Shown: positions 1-6,388, numbered from the stretch's first letter. The stretch is 7,440 nucleotides of DNA from Dehalococcoidia bacterium (GCA_030634425.1 DAOWAU010000033.1:1-7440); one strand, 5' to 3'. Notes: generated by a model not told the origin, from the sequence alone. Translations and numbers: made by a program.

Positions 1-356
1 CTGATTACGACTTCTTCTTCGTACATATAAAGGGGGCTGACGCTGCTGGTGAAGATGGCGACTTTGACCGGAAGGTCAAGATTATAGAGCAGGTGGATAG
101 AGCTTTGCCCAGCCTGATGGATGTTAAGCCCGATGTCCTTGTCGTTACTGGTGACCATTCCACACCAGCCTTGCTTAAGGGACATAGCTGGCACCCGGTG
201 CCTATTCTCCTGCGTTCTAAATGGTGCCGTCCCGATAAGGTATGCCAGTTTTCCGAGTCGGCTTGTGCTGGTGGTGGGCTGGGGCGATTCCCGGCAATAC
301 ACATTATGATGTTGGCTATGGCTAATGCCCTGAAGCTAACTAAATTTGGCGCTTAA
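1..356 (+). CDS. apgM: 2,3-bisphosphoglycerate-independent phosphoglycerate mutase, archaeal type, C-terminal part
   Basis: This is the last 117 or so codons of a gene that begins left of the window; the reading frame starts at base 3 and ends at the TAA at 354-356. The visible protein opens with DYDFFFVHIKGADAAGEDGD, followed by a K..IE.VD stretch and then VVTGDHSTP. These are hallmarks of the ApgM branch of the alkaline-phosphatase superfamily, where the Asp and His residues of the HIKGAD and GDHSTP motifs hold the two active-site metals. The enzyme interconverts 3- and 2-phosphoglycerate in the cytoplasm without 2,3-bisphosphoglycerate. The tail GGLGRFPAIHIMMLAMA also fits the family C-terminus. 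It sits 9 bases before tpiA, so two glycolytic/gluconeogenic enzymes are adjacent. Its start, N-terminal half and promoter are outside the window. The family call is firm; the symbol assumes the missing part is intact. Confidence 0.93.
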   Translation, partial: DYDFFFVHIKGADAAGEDGDFDRKVKIIEQVDRALPSLMDVKPDVLVVTGDHSTPALLKGHSWHPVPILLRSKWCRPDKVCQFSESACAGGGLGRFPAIHIMMLAMANALKLTKFGA

Positions 357-365
357 GGGGATAAA

Positions 366-1130
366 ATGCGACTACCTTTGATTGCTGGCAATTGGAAGAT
401 GAATACTACAGTAGGGGAGGCGGTAGGACTGGTCGGTGAAATGCGTCAGGGGCTTGATGAGGTAACAGGTGTGGAAAAGGTGGTGTGTCCACCGTTTATC
501 TCTCTGGCAGCAGTGAAGGAGGTAATCAAAGGAAGCTCAATAAAATTGGGGGCACAAAACCTGTATTTTGAGGAAAAGGGCGCTTATACGGGGGAAATTT
601 CGCCCCCAATGCTTGCCGACCTGTGTGAATTTGTTATCATAGGGCACTCCGAGCGCAGGCAATATTTCAGGGAGGCAGGAGAGATTGTTAATAAGAAGAT
701 TCGGGCAGCGCTGAGGGTCGGGTTGAAGCCCATTCTCTGCATCGGAGAAAGATTAGAGGAAAACGAGGCGGGGAGAGCAGAGGAGGTAATAGCTGAGCAG
801 CTAAGGTCATCTTTATCTGGGATAGATTCTGTTGATAGCTTGATTATAGCCTATGAACCGGTCTGGGCTATTGGTACCGGCAGGGCAGCTACAGGGAGGC
901 AGGCAAACAACACCATCGGTTTTATCCGCCACAACATCGCCCAATTATATAGTGGGGACATTGCTCAAGGGATGCGTATTCTCTATGGTGGCAGTGTTAA
1001 TGCTGCTAATGCCGCTGAGTTTATCAACCAGCTTGAGATAGATGGTGCCTTGGTCGGAGGTGCTAGCCTAGAAGCCAGTGAGTTTTTGAGCATTGTAAAG
1101 CGAGCCTCGGAAGTTAATCGAGCAAGATGA
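366..1130 (+). CDS. tpiA: Triosephosphate isomerase
   Basis: TpiA interconverts dihydroxyacetone phosphate and glyceraldehyde 3-phosphate in the cytoplasm. The 254-residue product has the usual length of the bacterial enzyme and every catalytic landmark. GNWKMN at 8-13 supplies Asn9 and Lys11, IIGHSERR at 91-98 supplies the electrophile His94, and AYEPVWAIGTG at 162-172 carries the catalytic base Glu164 and the mobile phosphate-gripping loop 6. YGGSVN at 207-212 and GALVGGASL at 227-235 form the phosphate-binding end of the barrel. The ATG at 366 is chosen because AAGGGG at 355-360 lies 5 bases upstream, overlapping the apgM stop, and because the protein then starts seven residues before GNWKMN, as is typical. 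The stop overlaps the miaA start (ATGA), which indicates one transcript. No sign of damage. Confidence 0.98.
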   Translation: MRLPLIAGNWKMNTTVGEAVGLVGEMRQGLDEVTGVEKVVCPPFISLAAVKEVIKGSSIKLGAQNLYFEEKGAYTGEISPPMLADLCEFVIIGHSERRQYFREAGEIVNKKIRAALRVGLKPILCIGERLEENEAGRAEEVIAEQLRSSLSGIDSVDSLIIAYEPVWAIGTGRAATGRQANNTIGFIRHNIAQLYSGDIAQGMRILYGGSVNAANAAEFINQLEIDGALVGGASLEASEFLSIVKRASEVNRAR

Positions 1131-2062
1131 ATCGTCTAGTGGCTATAGTTGGTCCTACCGGTGTAGGTAAGAGCCATCTAGCCATCCGGTTATCCCAGAG
1201 TTTTGATGGTGAGATAGTAAACGCTGATAGCCGACAGATATACCGCTATATGGATATCGGCACAGCCAAGCCAAGCCCGGAGGAGTTATCTCTTATTCCT
1301 CATCACCTCATCAATATAGTCGATCCTGATTGCGATTTCAGTCTGGCTCAATATCAGCAGCTAGCTTATCAGGCTATCGAGGACATTCAGCAGTACGGCA
1401 GATTAGCCATCTTGGCAGGTGGTAGTGGGCAATACGTATGGTCGGTCTTAGAAGGCTGGAAGATACCACGAGTTCCTCCAGATGTGGAATTTAGGCGTAG
1501 CCTGGAAGAGAAGGCAGCCAAGGCGGGTACGAATGAACTTTACCAGGAGCTGGTGAGGGTTGACCCCGTGGCAGCGCAGAGGATTGACCGACATAATGTG
1601 CGCCGTATTATCCGAGCCCTTGAGGTACATAAAGGCACGGAGGCTCCCTTCTCTCGGCTTCAGCATAAGAAGGAACCACTCTTTGATGCTCTCATAGTAG
1701 GTTTAACCATGGACAGGGCAAAGCTATATCATAGAACTGACTCGAGGGTTGACCGGATGATAGAGCGAGGCCTGGTAGCCGAAGTAGAAAAGCTACTGGA
1801 TATGGGCTATGACCTTGACCTGCCTGCTATGTCTAGCATAGGCTACAAGCAGATTGGCATGTTTCTTAAAGGCGAGCTAACCCTGGATGCTGCCATCGAG
1901 CAAATCAAGGTTGAAACCCACCGCGTGGTCAGGCATCAATATGCCTGGTTCAAGTTGAAAGACGATAGGATTAAGTGGTTTGATATAGAAAGTGATAATA
2001 TAGATAAAGAAATCACAACCTTGGTGGCTCAATTCTTGGAGGGTTCAACGGAGGAAGGGTGA
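1127..2062 (+). CDS. miaA: tRNA dimethylallyltransferase
   Basis: MiaA transfers the dimethylallyl group of dimethylallyl diphosphate to N6 of A37 in tRNAs that read codons starting with U, the first step to ms2i6A. The 311-residue protein is normal in length. It begins with the P-loop GPTGVGKS at 9-16, then DSRQIYRYMDIGTAKP at 34-49, with the catalytic-site Asp34, then PHHLINIVDP near 58-67 and the GGSGQYV segment at 98-104. In the last motif Ser stands where many homologues have Thr (GGTxLY), a conservative change. The C-terminal part carries SSIGYKQIG and an RHQYAWFK segment expected of the tRNA-binding region. The ATG at 1127 overlaps the tpiA stop by four bases; the best Shine-Dalgarno-like stretch, CGGAAG at 1108-1113, is rather far upstream, so translational coupling to tpiA is likely. 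Confidence 0.97.
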   Translation: MNRLVAIVGPTGVGKSHLAIRLSQSFDGEIVNADSRQIYRYMDIGTAKPSPEELSLIPHHLINIVDPDCDFSLAQYQQLAYQAIEDIQQYGRLAILAGGSGQYVWSVLEGWKIPRVPPDVEFRRSLEEKAAKAGTNELYQELVRVDPVAAQRIDRHNVRRIIRALEVHKGTEAPFSRLQHKKEPLFDALIVGLTMDRAKLYHRTDSRVDRMIERGLVAEVEKLLDMGYDLDLPAMSSIGYKQIGMFLKGELTLDAAIEQIKVETHRVVRHQYAWFKLKDDRIKWFDIESDNIDKEITTLVAQFLEGSTEEG

Positions 2063-2064
2063 TA

Positions 2065-2928
2065 ATGAACTTTACCAAGTTGCAGAGTATTGGCAATGAT
2101 TTTGTCCTGGTGGAGACCGGTGATACCCAGCGCGATTGGTCTCAGGTAGCAGCGGCTATATGTGACTGCCACTTTGGCGTCGGCGCCGATGGCTTGTTGC
2201 TGTTATTGCCCTCGGATAGCGCTGATTTTCGGATGCGTATGTTTAACCCTGACGGCTCTGAGTCTGAAGCCTGCGGCAATGGATTGAGGTGCTTGGTTGA
2301 ATATGTGATAAAGATGAACTTGGCTGATATTGAAGCTCAGGAAATATCGGTAGAGACGATGGCTGGTACAAGGAAAGCCAGGATTTACAGGGCAAAGGAC
2401 AAACCAGCCAAGATTCAGGTCAGTATGGGGGCACCGAAATTTGCAGCTGAAGACATCCCTGTAGTAATAGAAGATGATAGGGAATTAGTTGACATAAAAT
2501 CAATGCTGAACTATCCCGTTGCTGTGGAGGGTAGAGAGCTACTTCTGAATCTGGTCTCTATTGGGAACCCCCACGCTGTTTATTTTGAGCAACACCCGCT
2601 ATCTGATTTTCCTTTGCTCCAGATAGGGCCAAAGGTGGAGCATCTATCCATATTTCCCAACCGGATAAATTTTGAGGTAGCTAGGGTGGTGAACCGACGG
2701 CGGATAGAAGCTCGTGTCTGGGAGAGAGGGGCAGGGGAGACCCTGGCTTGTGGCAGTGGCGCCTGTGCTATGGCTGTTGCCGCCCAACTACACGGTTACA
2801 TTGAAAACAAAGTGGATATAAAACTGGCCGGAGGCATATTGGAGGTGGAGTGGGATGGGGTAGGGGAGATATTTATCAGCGCTCCTGCTAAAATAGTATT
2901 CCGTGGAGAATGGTTAAACGAGGAGTAA
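2065..2928 (+). CDS. dapF: Diaminopimelate epimerase
   Basis: DapF converts LL-diaminopimelate to the meso isomer used for lysine and peptidoglycan, by a cofactor-free two-cysteine mechanism. Both catalytic cysteines are visible in the expected motifs: Cys70 in EACGNGLRC and Cys229 in GAGETLACGSGACA. GNDFV at 10-14, the GADG turn at 40-43, FNPDGSE at 60-66 and SIGNPHAV at 165-172 complete the substrate site. From the ATG at 2065 the protein has 287 residues and begins MNFTKLQSIGNDF, matching the usual start of the family. AAGGG at 2055-2059 lies 5 bases upstream, within the purine-rich tract 2050-2059. An in-frame GTG at 2059, overlapping the miaA stop, would add two residues and is the alternative. 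It directly precedes dapL, the enzyme that makes its substrate. Confidence 0.97.
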   Translation: MNFTKLQSIGNDFVLVETGDTQRDWSQVAAAICDCHFGVGADGLLLLLPSDSADFRMRMFNPDGSESEACGNGLRCLVEYVIKMNLADIEAQEISVETMAGTRKARIYRAKDKPAKIQVSMGAPKFAAEDIPVVIEDDRELVDIKSMLNYPVAVEGRELLLNLVSIGNPHAVYFEQHPLSDFPLLQIGPKVEHLSIFPNRINFEVARVVNRRRIEARVWERGAGETLACGSGACAMAVAAQLHGYIENKVDIKLAGGILEVEWDGVGEIFISAPAKIVFRGEWLNEE

Positions 2929-2932
2929 ATAT

Positions 2933-4129
2933 ATGAGATTGGCAAAGCGAATAGAAAAGCTGCCCCCGTATATTTTTGTGGAGATTACCAAGAAAATTGA
3001 GGAGAAAAGGGCTAAGGGTGAGGAGGTATTTAGTCTTGCTGTTGGTGACCCTGACGACGCTACCCCAACCCATGTGATTAAGAGGCTATGTCAGGCAGCC
3101 CAAGACCCGGTTAATCATCGCTACCCGGAGACTGCGGGGTTACCGCCGTTGCGTCAGGCTATCGCTGAATGGTATAAGAAGCGCTTTGACGTTTCTCTTG
3201 ATGCTGATAAAGAGATATTACCTCTCATTGGCGCTAAAGAGGGCATTGCTCATATTGCCTTATGTTTTATTGACCCCGGGGATATTGCTCTGGTGCCTGA
3301 CCCAGCCTATCCTCCTTATTCCATAGGCACCATCCTAGCTGGTGGCAGGCCTTACTATATGCCGCTTACCGAGGGGAATAATTTTCTCCCTGATTTGAGT
3401 GCTATTCCGGATCATGTCCTCAAGCAAGCTAGGCTACTGTGGATAAACTATCCTAATAACCCTACCGGTGCTGTGGCTGACATTGGCTTTTTCAACAAGG
3501 TGGTTAAATTTGCCAGCCAGCATAATCTGGCTGTCTGCCATGATGGACCATATACAGAGGTTGCCTACGATGGGTATCGGCCAGTTAGCTTTATGAGGGC
3601 AGACGGGGCTAAAGAAGTGGGTGTGGAGTTCCACTCTCTATCCAAAAGCTACAATATGACTGGATGGCGGATAGGGATGGTGGTGGGTAACGCCACCATG
3701 GTGGATGCCCTGAAGAGGGTTAAGTCGAATTTAGACTCGGGGATTCCCCAGGCGATTCAATATGCTGCTATTGAGGCTTTGACCGGACCCCAGACTTGCA
3801 TTCAAAGGCATAATGCTAGTTATCAGAGACGTCGCGATATAGTTGTTGATAAGTTGAATAGTATGGGGCTTAAAGCCAGGGTGCCCAAGGCAGGGCTATA
3901 TGTCTGGGCTGAAGTTCCTGAAGGATATACTTCTGTGGAATTTGCCAATGACCTGTTAGAACAGGTTGGGGTGGTAGTAACCCCTGGGACAGGTTACGGC
4001 AGGAATGGTGAAGGCTATGTGCGACTGGCATTAACCATCCCGGATGTGTTGTTAGTTAAGGCGTTGTCGCGGTTGGGTGAGTGGCACGACCGTAAAAGAG
4101 TGGGCTTAAGTCAAAGAGGCAAGAGGTAA
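2933..4129 (+). CDS. dapL: LL-diaminopimelate aminotransferase (class I/II PLP aminotransferase)
   Basis: This 398-residue fold-type I, PLP-dependent aminotransferase most likely converts tetrahydrodipicolinate and glutamate straight to LL-diaminopimelate, bypassing the acylated intermediates of the DapD/DapC/DapE route. Visible landmarks are LAVGDPDDATP near 35-45, YPETAGLPPLRQAIAEW near 64-80, the PLP-contact Asn176 in NNPTG, Asp204 and Tyr207 in CHDGPYTEV, the Schiff-base Lys238 in SLSKSYNMTGWR, and the carboxylate-binding Arg364 in YVRLAL. AGGAG at 2921-2925, inside the end of dapF, lies 7 bases before the ATG, and the gap to dapF is only 4 bases. The sequence alone places it in the broad aspartate aminotransferase family. 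The DapL assignment rests on the IEKLPPYIF N-terminus, the overall resemblance to DapL proteins and linkage to dapF; another aminotransferase specificity is possible but less likely. Confidence 0.88.
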   Translation: MRLAKRIEKLPPYIFVEITKKIEEKRAKGEEVFSLAVGDPDDATPTHVIKRLCQAAQDPVNHRYPETAGLPPLRQAIAEWYKKRFDVSLDADKEILPLIGAKEGIAHIALCFIDPGDIALVPDPAYPPYSIGTILAGGRPYYMPLTEGNNFLPDLSAIPDHVLKQARLLWINYPNNPTGAVADIGFFNKVVKFASQHNLAVCHDGPYTEVAYDGYRPVSFMRADGAKEVGVEFHSLSKSYNMTGWRIGMVVGNATMVDALKRVKSNLDSGIPQAIQYAAIEALTGPQTCIQRHNASYQRRRDIVVDKLNSMGLKARVPKAGLYVWAEVPEGYTSVEFANDLLEQVGVVVTPGTGYGRNGEGYVRLALTIPDVLLVKALSRLGEWHDRKRVGLSQRGKR

Positions 4130-4155
4130 CTTGACATAATATAAGGAGGCGAATT

Positions 4156-4545
4156 ATGTTTAAGAGGATTGACCATGTGGAGATTCTACCTAGTGATATT
4201 GAGAGGACTCTCAAGTTCTATATAGAAATCCTGGGTTTCAAGATTCAAACGAGACTGAAGTTGGAAAGACCTCCCTTGGAAGAGGTTGTTTTTATCGAAC
4301 TGGGTGGCACATCGATAGAACTGTTTTCGGTCAAGGAGCCGGCTACCATATCTATAGAGCCATGGCAGGTTAGTTGCCGAAGGATTGCACTCGAAGTGGA
4401 GGATCTTGATAAGGCTATAGAATATCTTAAGGCTAAGGGAGTAGAAATATCCGGCAGCCCGCGAGCCGTAGAAATCTTAAGCTTAAGAGTGGCGGAAATT
4501 AAAGACCCCGACGGACTACCAATTGAGTTAATACAGCGGGGGTGA
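4156..4545 (+). CDS. VOC/glyoxalase-fold protein, single domain, altered metal site
   Basis: A 129-residue single-domain protein of the vicinal oxygen chelate superfamily (glyoxalase I, methylmalonyl-CoA epimerase, bleomycin resistance). It shows the two beta-alpha-beta-beta-beta halves: DHVEILPSDIERTLKFY..ILGF at 6-28 with IELGGTSIELF at 47-57, then CRRIALEVEDLDKAIEYLK at 74-92 with IKDPDGLPIELIQ at 115-127. Expected metal ligands His7, Glu55 and Glu124 are present. The third ligand, normally the His of an H-I-A motif, is Arg76 here, so metal binding may be weakened or the role non-catalytic. AAGGAGG at 4143-4149 is a strong Shine-Dalgarno site 6 bases before the ATG. The gene lies 26 bases after dapL and is probably in the same transcript. 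Substrate unknown; a link to diaminopimelate synthesis would be guesswork. Confidence 0.88.
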   Translation: MFKRIDHVEILPSDIERTLKFYIEILGFKIQTRLKLERPPLEEVVFIELGGTSIELFSVKEPATISIEPWQVSCRRIALEVEDLDKAIEYLKAKGVEISGSPRAVEILSLRVAEIKDPDGLPIELIQRG

Positions 4546-4582
4546 AGGTAGCGTAGCCCGGTAGCCTGTTTGCTGCCTCACC
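4541..4582 (+). repeat. Bulged inverted repeat over the VOC stop codon, before hflX
   Basis: GGTGAAGGTAGC at 4541-4552 can pair with GCTGCCTCACC at 4572-4582. The stem has 11 pairs with one bulged A (4546) and one G-U pair around a 19-base loop. It covers the VOC stop (4543-4545) and ends 31 bases before the hflX ATG. No T-run follows, so it is not a standard intrinsic terminator. A competing pairing exists between GTAGCG at 4548-4553 and CGCTAC at 4584-4589. It could stabilise a transcript end or modulate hflX; no function is shown. Confidence 0.4.
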
Positions 4583-4613
4583 TCGCTACATTGCCAGTGC
4601 TGAGCGTCAACAC

Positions 4614-5792
4614 ATGAACAAGAGGGGTGTTATTCGTCGGGGAATAGACATTACGCAGGAGTCCGCGGAACGGGCATTCCTAGTAACCGTAGCCGCTAAG
4701 AGAAGCGCTGGCCGATGGTCAGCCGAGGATTCCATGGCGGAGTTGGCTCAATTAGCAGGGACCGCCGGGGTTGAGGTTGCGGGCAAACTAACTCAACGGT
4801 TACATACACCTTCCAAAACACATTATCTGGGCAAAGGCAAGCTGGAGGAATTGATATCTCTAAAGGATAGCACCAGCTATAATGTGGTAATTTTCGATGA
4901 TGAGCTTTCACCTACCCAGCAACGAAACCTGGAGGAGATTTTAAAGGTAAAGGTAATTGACCGCTCTGCCTTGATTCTGGACATCTTTGCCAGTAGAGCC
5001 AAGACACGGGAAGGTCAATTACAGGTAGAGCTGGCCCAGCATCAGTACCTTTTGCCTCGGCTGGCTGGTCAGTGGAGTCACCTGGAGAGGCTCGGAGGTG
5101 GTATCGGCACCAGGGGCCCCGGAGAGAGGCAGATCGAGACCGACAGGCGGCTTATTCGGCAGAAGATACATCGTTTGGAAGCGCAGCTTGAGGCAGTAAG
5201 AAAACACCGAGCGCTATATCGCCAGCGCCGTAAGAAAAGCGGTATCCCTGTAGTAGCCATAGTAGGTTATACCAATGCCGGCAAGAGCACCTTGCTCAAT
5301 GCGCTCAGTCGGGCTGATGTATTTGTCGAAGACAAGCTCTTTGCCACCTTAGACCCCACCACCAAAAGGCTGGCCCTCCCTGATAATCGTGATGTATTAA
5401 TAACCGACACCGTAGGCTTTATCCGCAAACTTCCTCCCACCATCGTGTCCTCGTTCAGGGCAACCCTTGAGGAGTTGGCTGAAGCTGACATACTGCTTCA
5501 TGTGGTTGACCTGACTTCTCATAATGCCGCCGAGCAATGCCAGACGGTGGAGGATATCCTTGCCGACCTTGGACTAGCAAATAAGCCGAGGATTACCGCC
5601 CTAAACAAAATCGATTTGTTAGTTGACCGGGATAAGACCTGGGATGAGGAGACGGCGATAAAGGACCTCGCTGACGAGCGCGCCCCACTGGATGAAAACA
5701 CGGTTCTCATTTCAGCAGGCAAAGGCTGGGGATTAACCAGGCTCTTGCAGTTAATCGACCGCACCCTGGGCAAGATAGCTCAGCCCGTTTAA
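4614..5792 (+). CDS. hflX: Ribosome-associated GTPase HflX
   Basis: HflX is a conserved GTPase that binds the 50S subunit near the peptidyl transferase centre and splits stalled or hibernating 70S ribosomes under stress. The 392-residue protein has the N-terminal HflX domain (AFLVTV at 21-26, YLGKGK at 71-76, DDELSPTQQRNLEE at 95-108, LIL..FASRAKTREGQLQVELAQ near 120-141, then the glycine-rich GGGIGTRGPGERQIETDRR at 161-179). The G domain follows: G1 GYTNAGKS at 218-225, G2 in FATLDPTT at 243-250, G3 DTVG at 265-268, G4 NKID at 331-334 and G5 SAGKG at 367-371. The ATG at 4614 is the only standard start after the in-frame stop at 4554 that keeps the first beta strand; the next ATG (4734) would remove it despite a better Shine-Dalgarno. 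No convincing ribosome site precedes 4614. It ends the seven-gene run. Confidence 0.96.
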   Translation: MNKRGVIRRGIDITQESAERAFLVTVAAKRSAGRWSAEDSMAELAQLAGTAGVEVAGKLTQRLHTPSKTHYLGKGKLEELISLKDSTSYNVVIFDDELSPTQQRNLEEILKVKVIDRSALILDIFASRAKTREGQLQVELAQHQYLLPRLAGQWSHLERLGGGIGTRGPGERQIETDRRLIRQKIHRLEAQLEAVRKHRALYRQRRKKSGIPVVAIVGYTNAGKSTLLNALSRADVFVEDKLFATLDPTTKRLALPDNRDVLITDTVGFIRKLPPTIVSSFRATLEELAEADILLHVVDLTSHNAAEQCQTVEDILADLGLANKPRITALNKIDLLVDRDKTWDEETAIKDLADERAPLDENTVLISAGKGWGLTRLLQLIDRTLGKIAQPV

Positions 5793-5796
5793 TAGC

Positions 5797-5809
5797 CCTT
5801 TTAAAAAGG
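5797..5809. repeat. Short palindrome just after hflX
   Basis: CCTTTTAAAAAGG starts 4 bases after the hflX stop and can fold as a 5-base-pair stem with a 3-base loop. A similar palindrome occurs at 5862-5874. It is too short and lacks a following T-run, so I do not call it a terminator, though it is the only structure immediately downstream of the operon. Confidence 0.3.
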
Positions 5810-5817
5810 ACGTGCTG

Positions 5818-5854
5818 AAATCAAAATTTAAGCCCCTAAAAATTTCTCCGAGTG
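5818..5854 (+). repeat. 37-base direct repeat, copy 1
   Basis: This segment matches 6367-6403. The first 27 bases (5818-5844) are identical, the next two differ, and the last eight (TCCGAGTG) are identical again. The offset is 549 bases. Here the copy lies 25 bases after the hflX stop, outside any reading frame; the other copy carries the last codons and stop of the small membrane-protein gene. It may be the remnant tail of a lost or duplicated copy of that gene, or one end of an inserted segment. Confidence 0.85.
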
Positions 5855-5861
5855 CTTTTAT

Positions 5862-5874
5862 ACCTTTTAAAGGT
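5862..5874. repeat. Short palindrome ACCTTTTAAAGGT
   Basis: A 13-base palindrome with a single central base, capable of a 5-base-pair stem with a 3-base loop. It resembles the palindrome at 5797-5809 and lies 7 bases after direct repeat copy 1. It could be a protein-binding site or a decayed terminator stem; no T-run follows on either strand. Confidence 0.3.
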
Positions 5875-5915
5875 GGTTTGCCACTCATCCTTCAAATATT
5901 TGCCGTTCTTTGTTC

Positions 5916-5936
5916 TTTTTGCAGTCTCCGCAAAAA
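5916..5936. repeat. Inverted repeat TTTTTGC / GCAAAAA in the leader of the small gene
   Basis: TTTTTGC at 5916-5922 and GCAAAAA at 5930-5936 form a perfect 7-base-pair stem around a 7-base loop (AGTCTCC). It lies upstream of the TATAAT at 5974-5979 and of the small gene at 6003. The stem is mostly A-T, so terminator strength would be low; an operator for a dimeric regulator is equally possible. The tetranucleotide-like CAAGCAAGCAAA follows at 5941-5952. Confidence 0.4.
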
Positions 5937-5973
5937 TTAGCAAGCAAGCAAAGAGCTTAACTATGTTGTATAT

Positions 5974-5979
5974 TATAAT
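5974..5979 (+). promoter_or_regulatory. Candidate -10 box for the small AT-rich gene
   Basis: A perfect TATAAT lies 29 bases before the ATG at 6003. No recognisable -35 hexamer is found 16-18 bases upstream (the 17-base position reads AAGAGC), so the promoter is only a candidate. Transcription from here would give a leader of roughly 17 bases that just includes the AAGGAG ribosome site at 5991-5996. In AT-rich DNA a TATAAT can occur by chance. Confidence 0.35.
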
Positions 5980-6002
5980 TAACTAAATCTAAGGAGAATG
6001 AC

Positions 6003-6182
6003 ATGAGTGACACCGAAAAGAAAAACGATAAAGAAGAGGTTACTCTAGATAAGATTTACTTAGAAGTACTCAAAAGTCGTATAGAAACTTTGCAAGGACT
6101 GGTGCTAAACATGGCCGGTATTATTAAAGCTGAAGCAAACTCTTTTTTGCAATACTACTTGTTGGAATCACATTATTACTAA
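6003..6182 (+). CDS. Small protein of unknown function, probable N-terminal half of a frame-interrupted membrane protein
   Basis: A 59-codon frame with a strong Shine-Dalgarno site (AAGGAG at 5991-5996, 6 bases before ATG). The product is charged at the start (MSDTEKKNDKEEV), then has a helix-like stretch up to KAEANSF at residues 42-48. After residue 48 it reads LQYYLLESHYY and stops. In the -1 frame, the bases from 6149 instead encode AILLVGITLLLM, which runs without a stop into the next frame and forms a perfect membrane helix. I therefore read this as the first part of a 128-residue protein (residues 1-48), with the present tail produced by the frame change at the T-run 6143-6148. G+C is about one third here, well below the neighbouring operon. 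No family recognised. The good ribosome site argues that it is or recently was expressed. Confidence 0.6.
   Translation: MSDTEKKNDKEEVTLDKIYLEVLKSRIETLQGLVLNMAGIIKAEANSFLQYYLLESHYY
6143..6149 (+). other. Slippery heptamer T TTT TTG at the frame junction
   Basis: In the frame of the 6003 gene the codons read TCT TTT TTG. The bases 6143-6149 thus form a perfect X XXY YYZ heptamer for -1 frameshifting. A -1 slip gives TCT TTT TTT GCA and continues through the 6182-6388 frame to make a 128-residue protein with two membrane helices. I see no strong Shine-Dalgarno-like stimulator just upstream and no obvious hairpin just downstream. A one-base loss from the T-run, in the genome or in the assembly, is therefore the simpler explanation. 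Confidence 0.5.
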
Positions 6183-6388
6183 TGGCATTTAGTATGTATG
6201 TCTTGAAGACTGAAATCACCATATATATAATCTTTGCAATAGGGTTGGGTATAGCAATCTATGCGGTAATTAACTTAATACAATTGCAAAGAAGAGCACA
6301 TCCACTAGAAAAAGCAATAGCACAATTAAATAAAAACCTGCGCGCATTACGCAAAAAGCACCACCCAAATCAAAATTTAAGCCCCTAA
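6182..6388 (+). CDS. Small membrane protein of unknown function, probable C-terminal part of the frame-interrupted gene
   Basis: A 68-codon frame whose ATG shares one base with the preceding stop (TAATG), with no Shine-Dalgarno of its own. It starts in the middle of a hydrophobic run: the codons from 6149 to 6181 in the same frame encode AILLVGITLLL, so a start here would cut the first helix. Read with the upstream frame it gives TM1 near residues 48-68, a short KTE turn, TM2 (IYIIFAIGLGIAIYAVINLI) near 74-93, and a basic tail rich in Arg, Lys and His. By the positive-inside rule both ends would be cytoplasmic. The final codons NQNLSP and the stop lie within direct repeat copy 2. Use as a separate protein by termination-reinitiation is possible but less likely than a fused product or a broken gene. 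No family recognised. Confidence 0.55.
   Translation: MAFSMYVLKTEITIYIIFAIGLGIAIYAVINLIQLQRRAHPLEKAIAQLNKNLRALRKKHHPNQNLSP

Noticed and set aside
4131..4159. TTGACA between dapL and the VOC gene as a -35 box
   Set aside because: At 17 bases the -10 position reads TTATGT and runs into the start codon at 4156; a promoter there would leave no leader. Co-transcription with dapL is simpler.
4734..5792. Shorter hflX from the ATG at 4734, which has GAGG 5 bases upstream
   Set aside because: It would delete the first 40 residues, including the AFLVTV strand that belongs to the HflX N-terminal domain.
5797..5874. Intrinsic terminator for the hflX operon
   Set aside because: The palindromes at 5797-5809 and 5862-5874 are only five-pair stems and no T-run follows either of them.
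5941..5952. CAAGCAAGCAAA as a phase-variable repeat
   Set aside because: Fewer than three full tetranucleotide units, not within a coding frame, and not placed between promoter elements.
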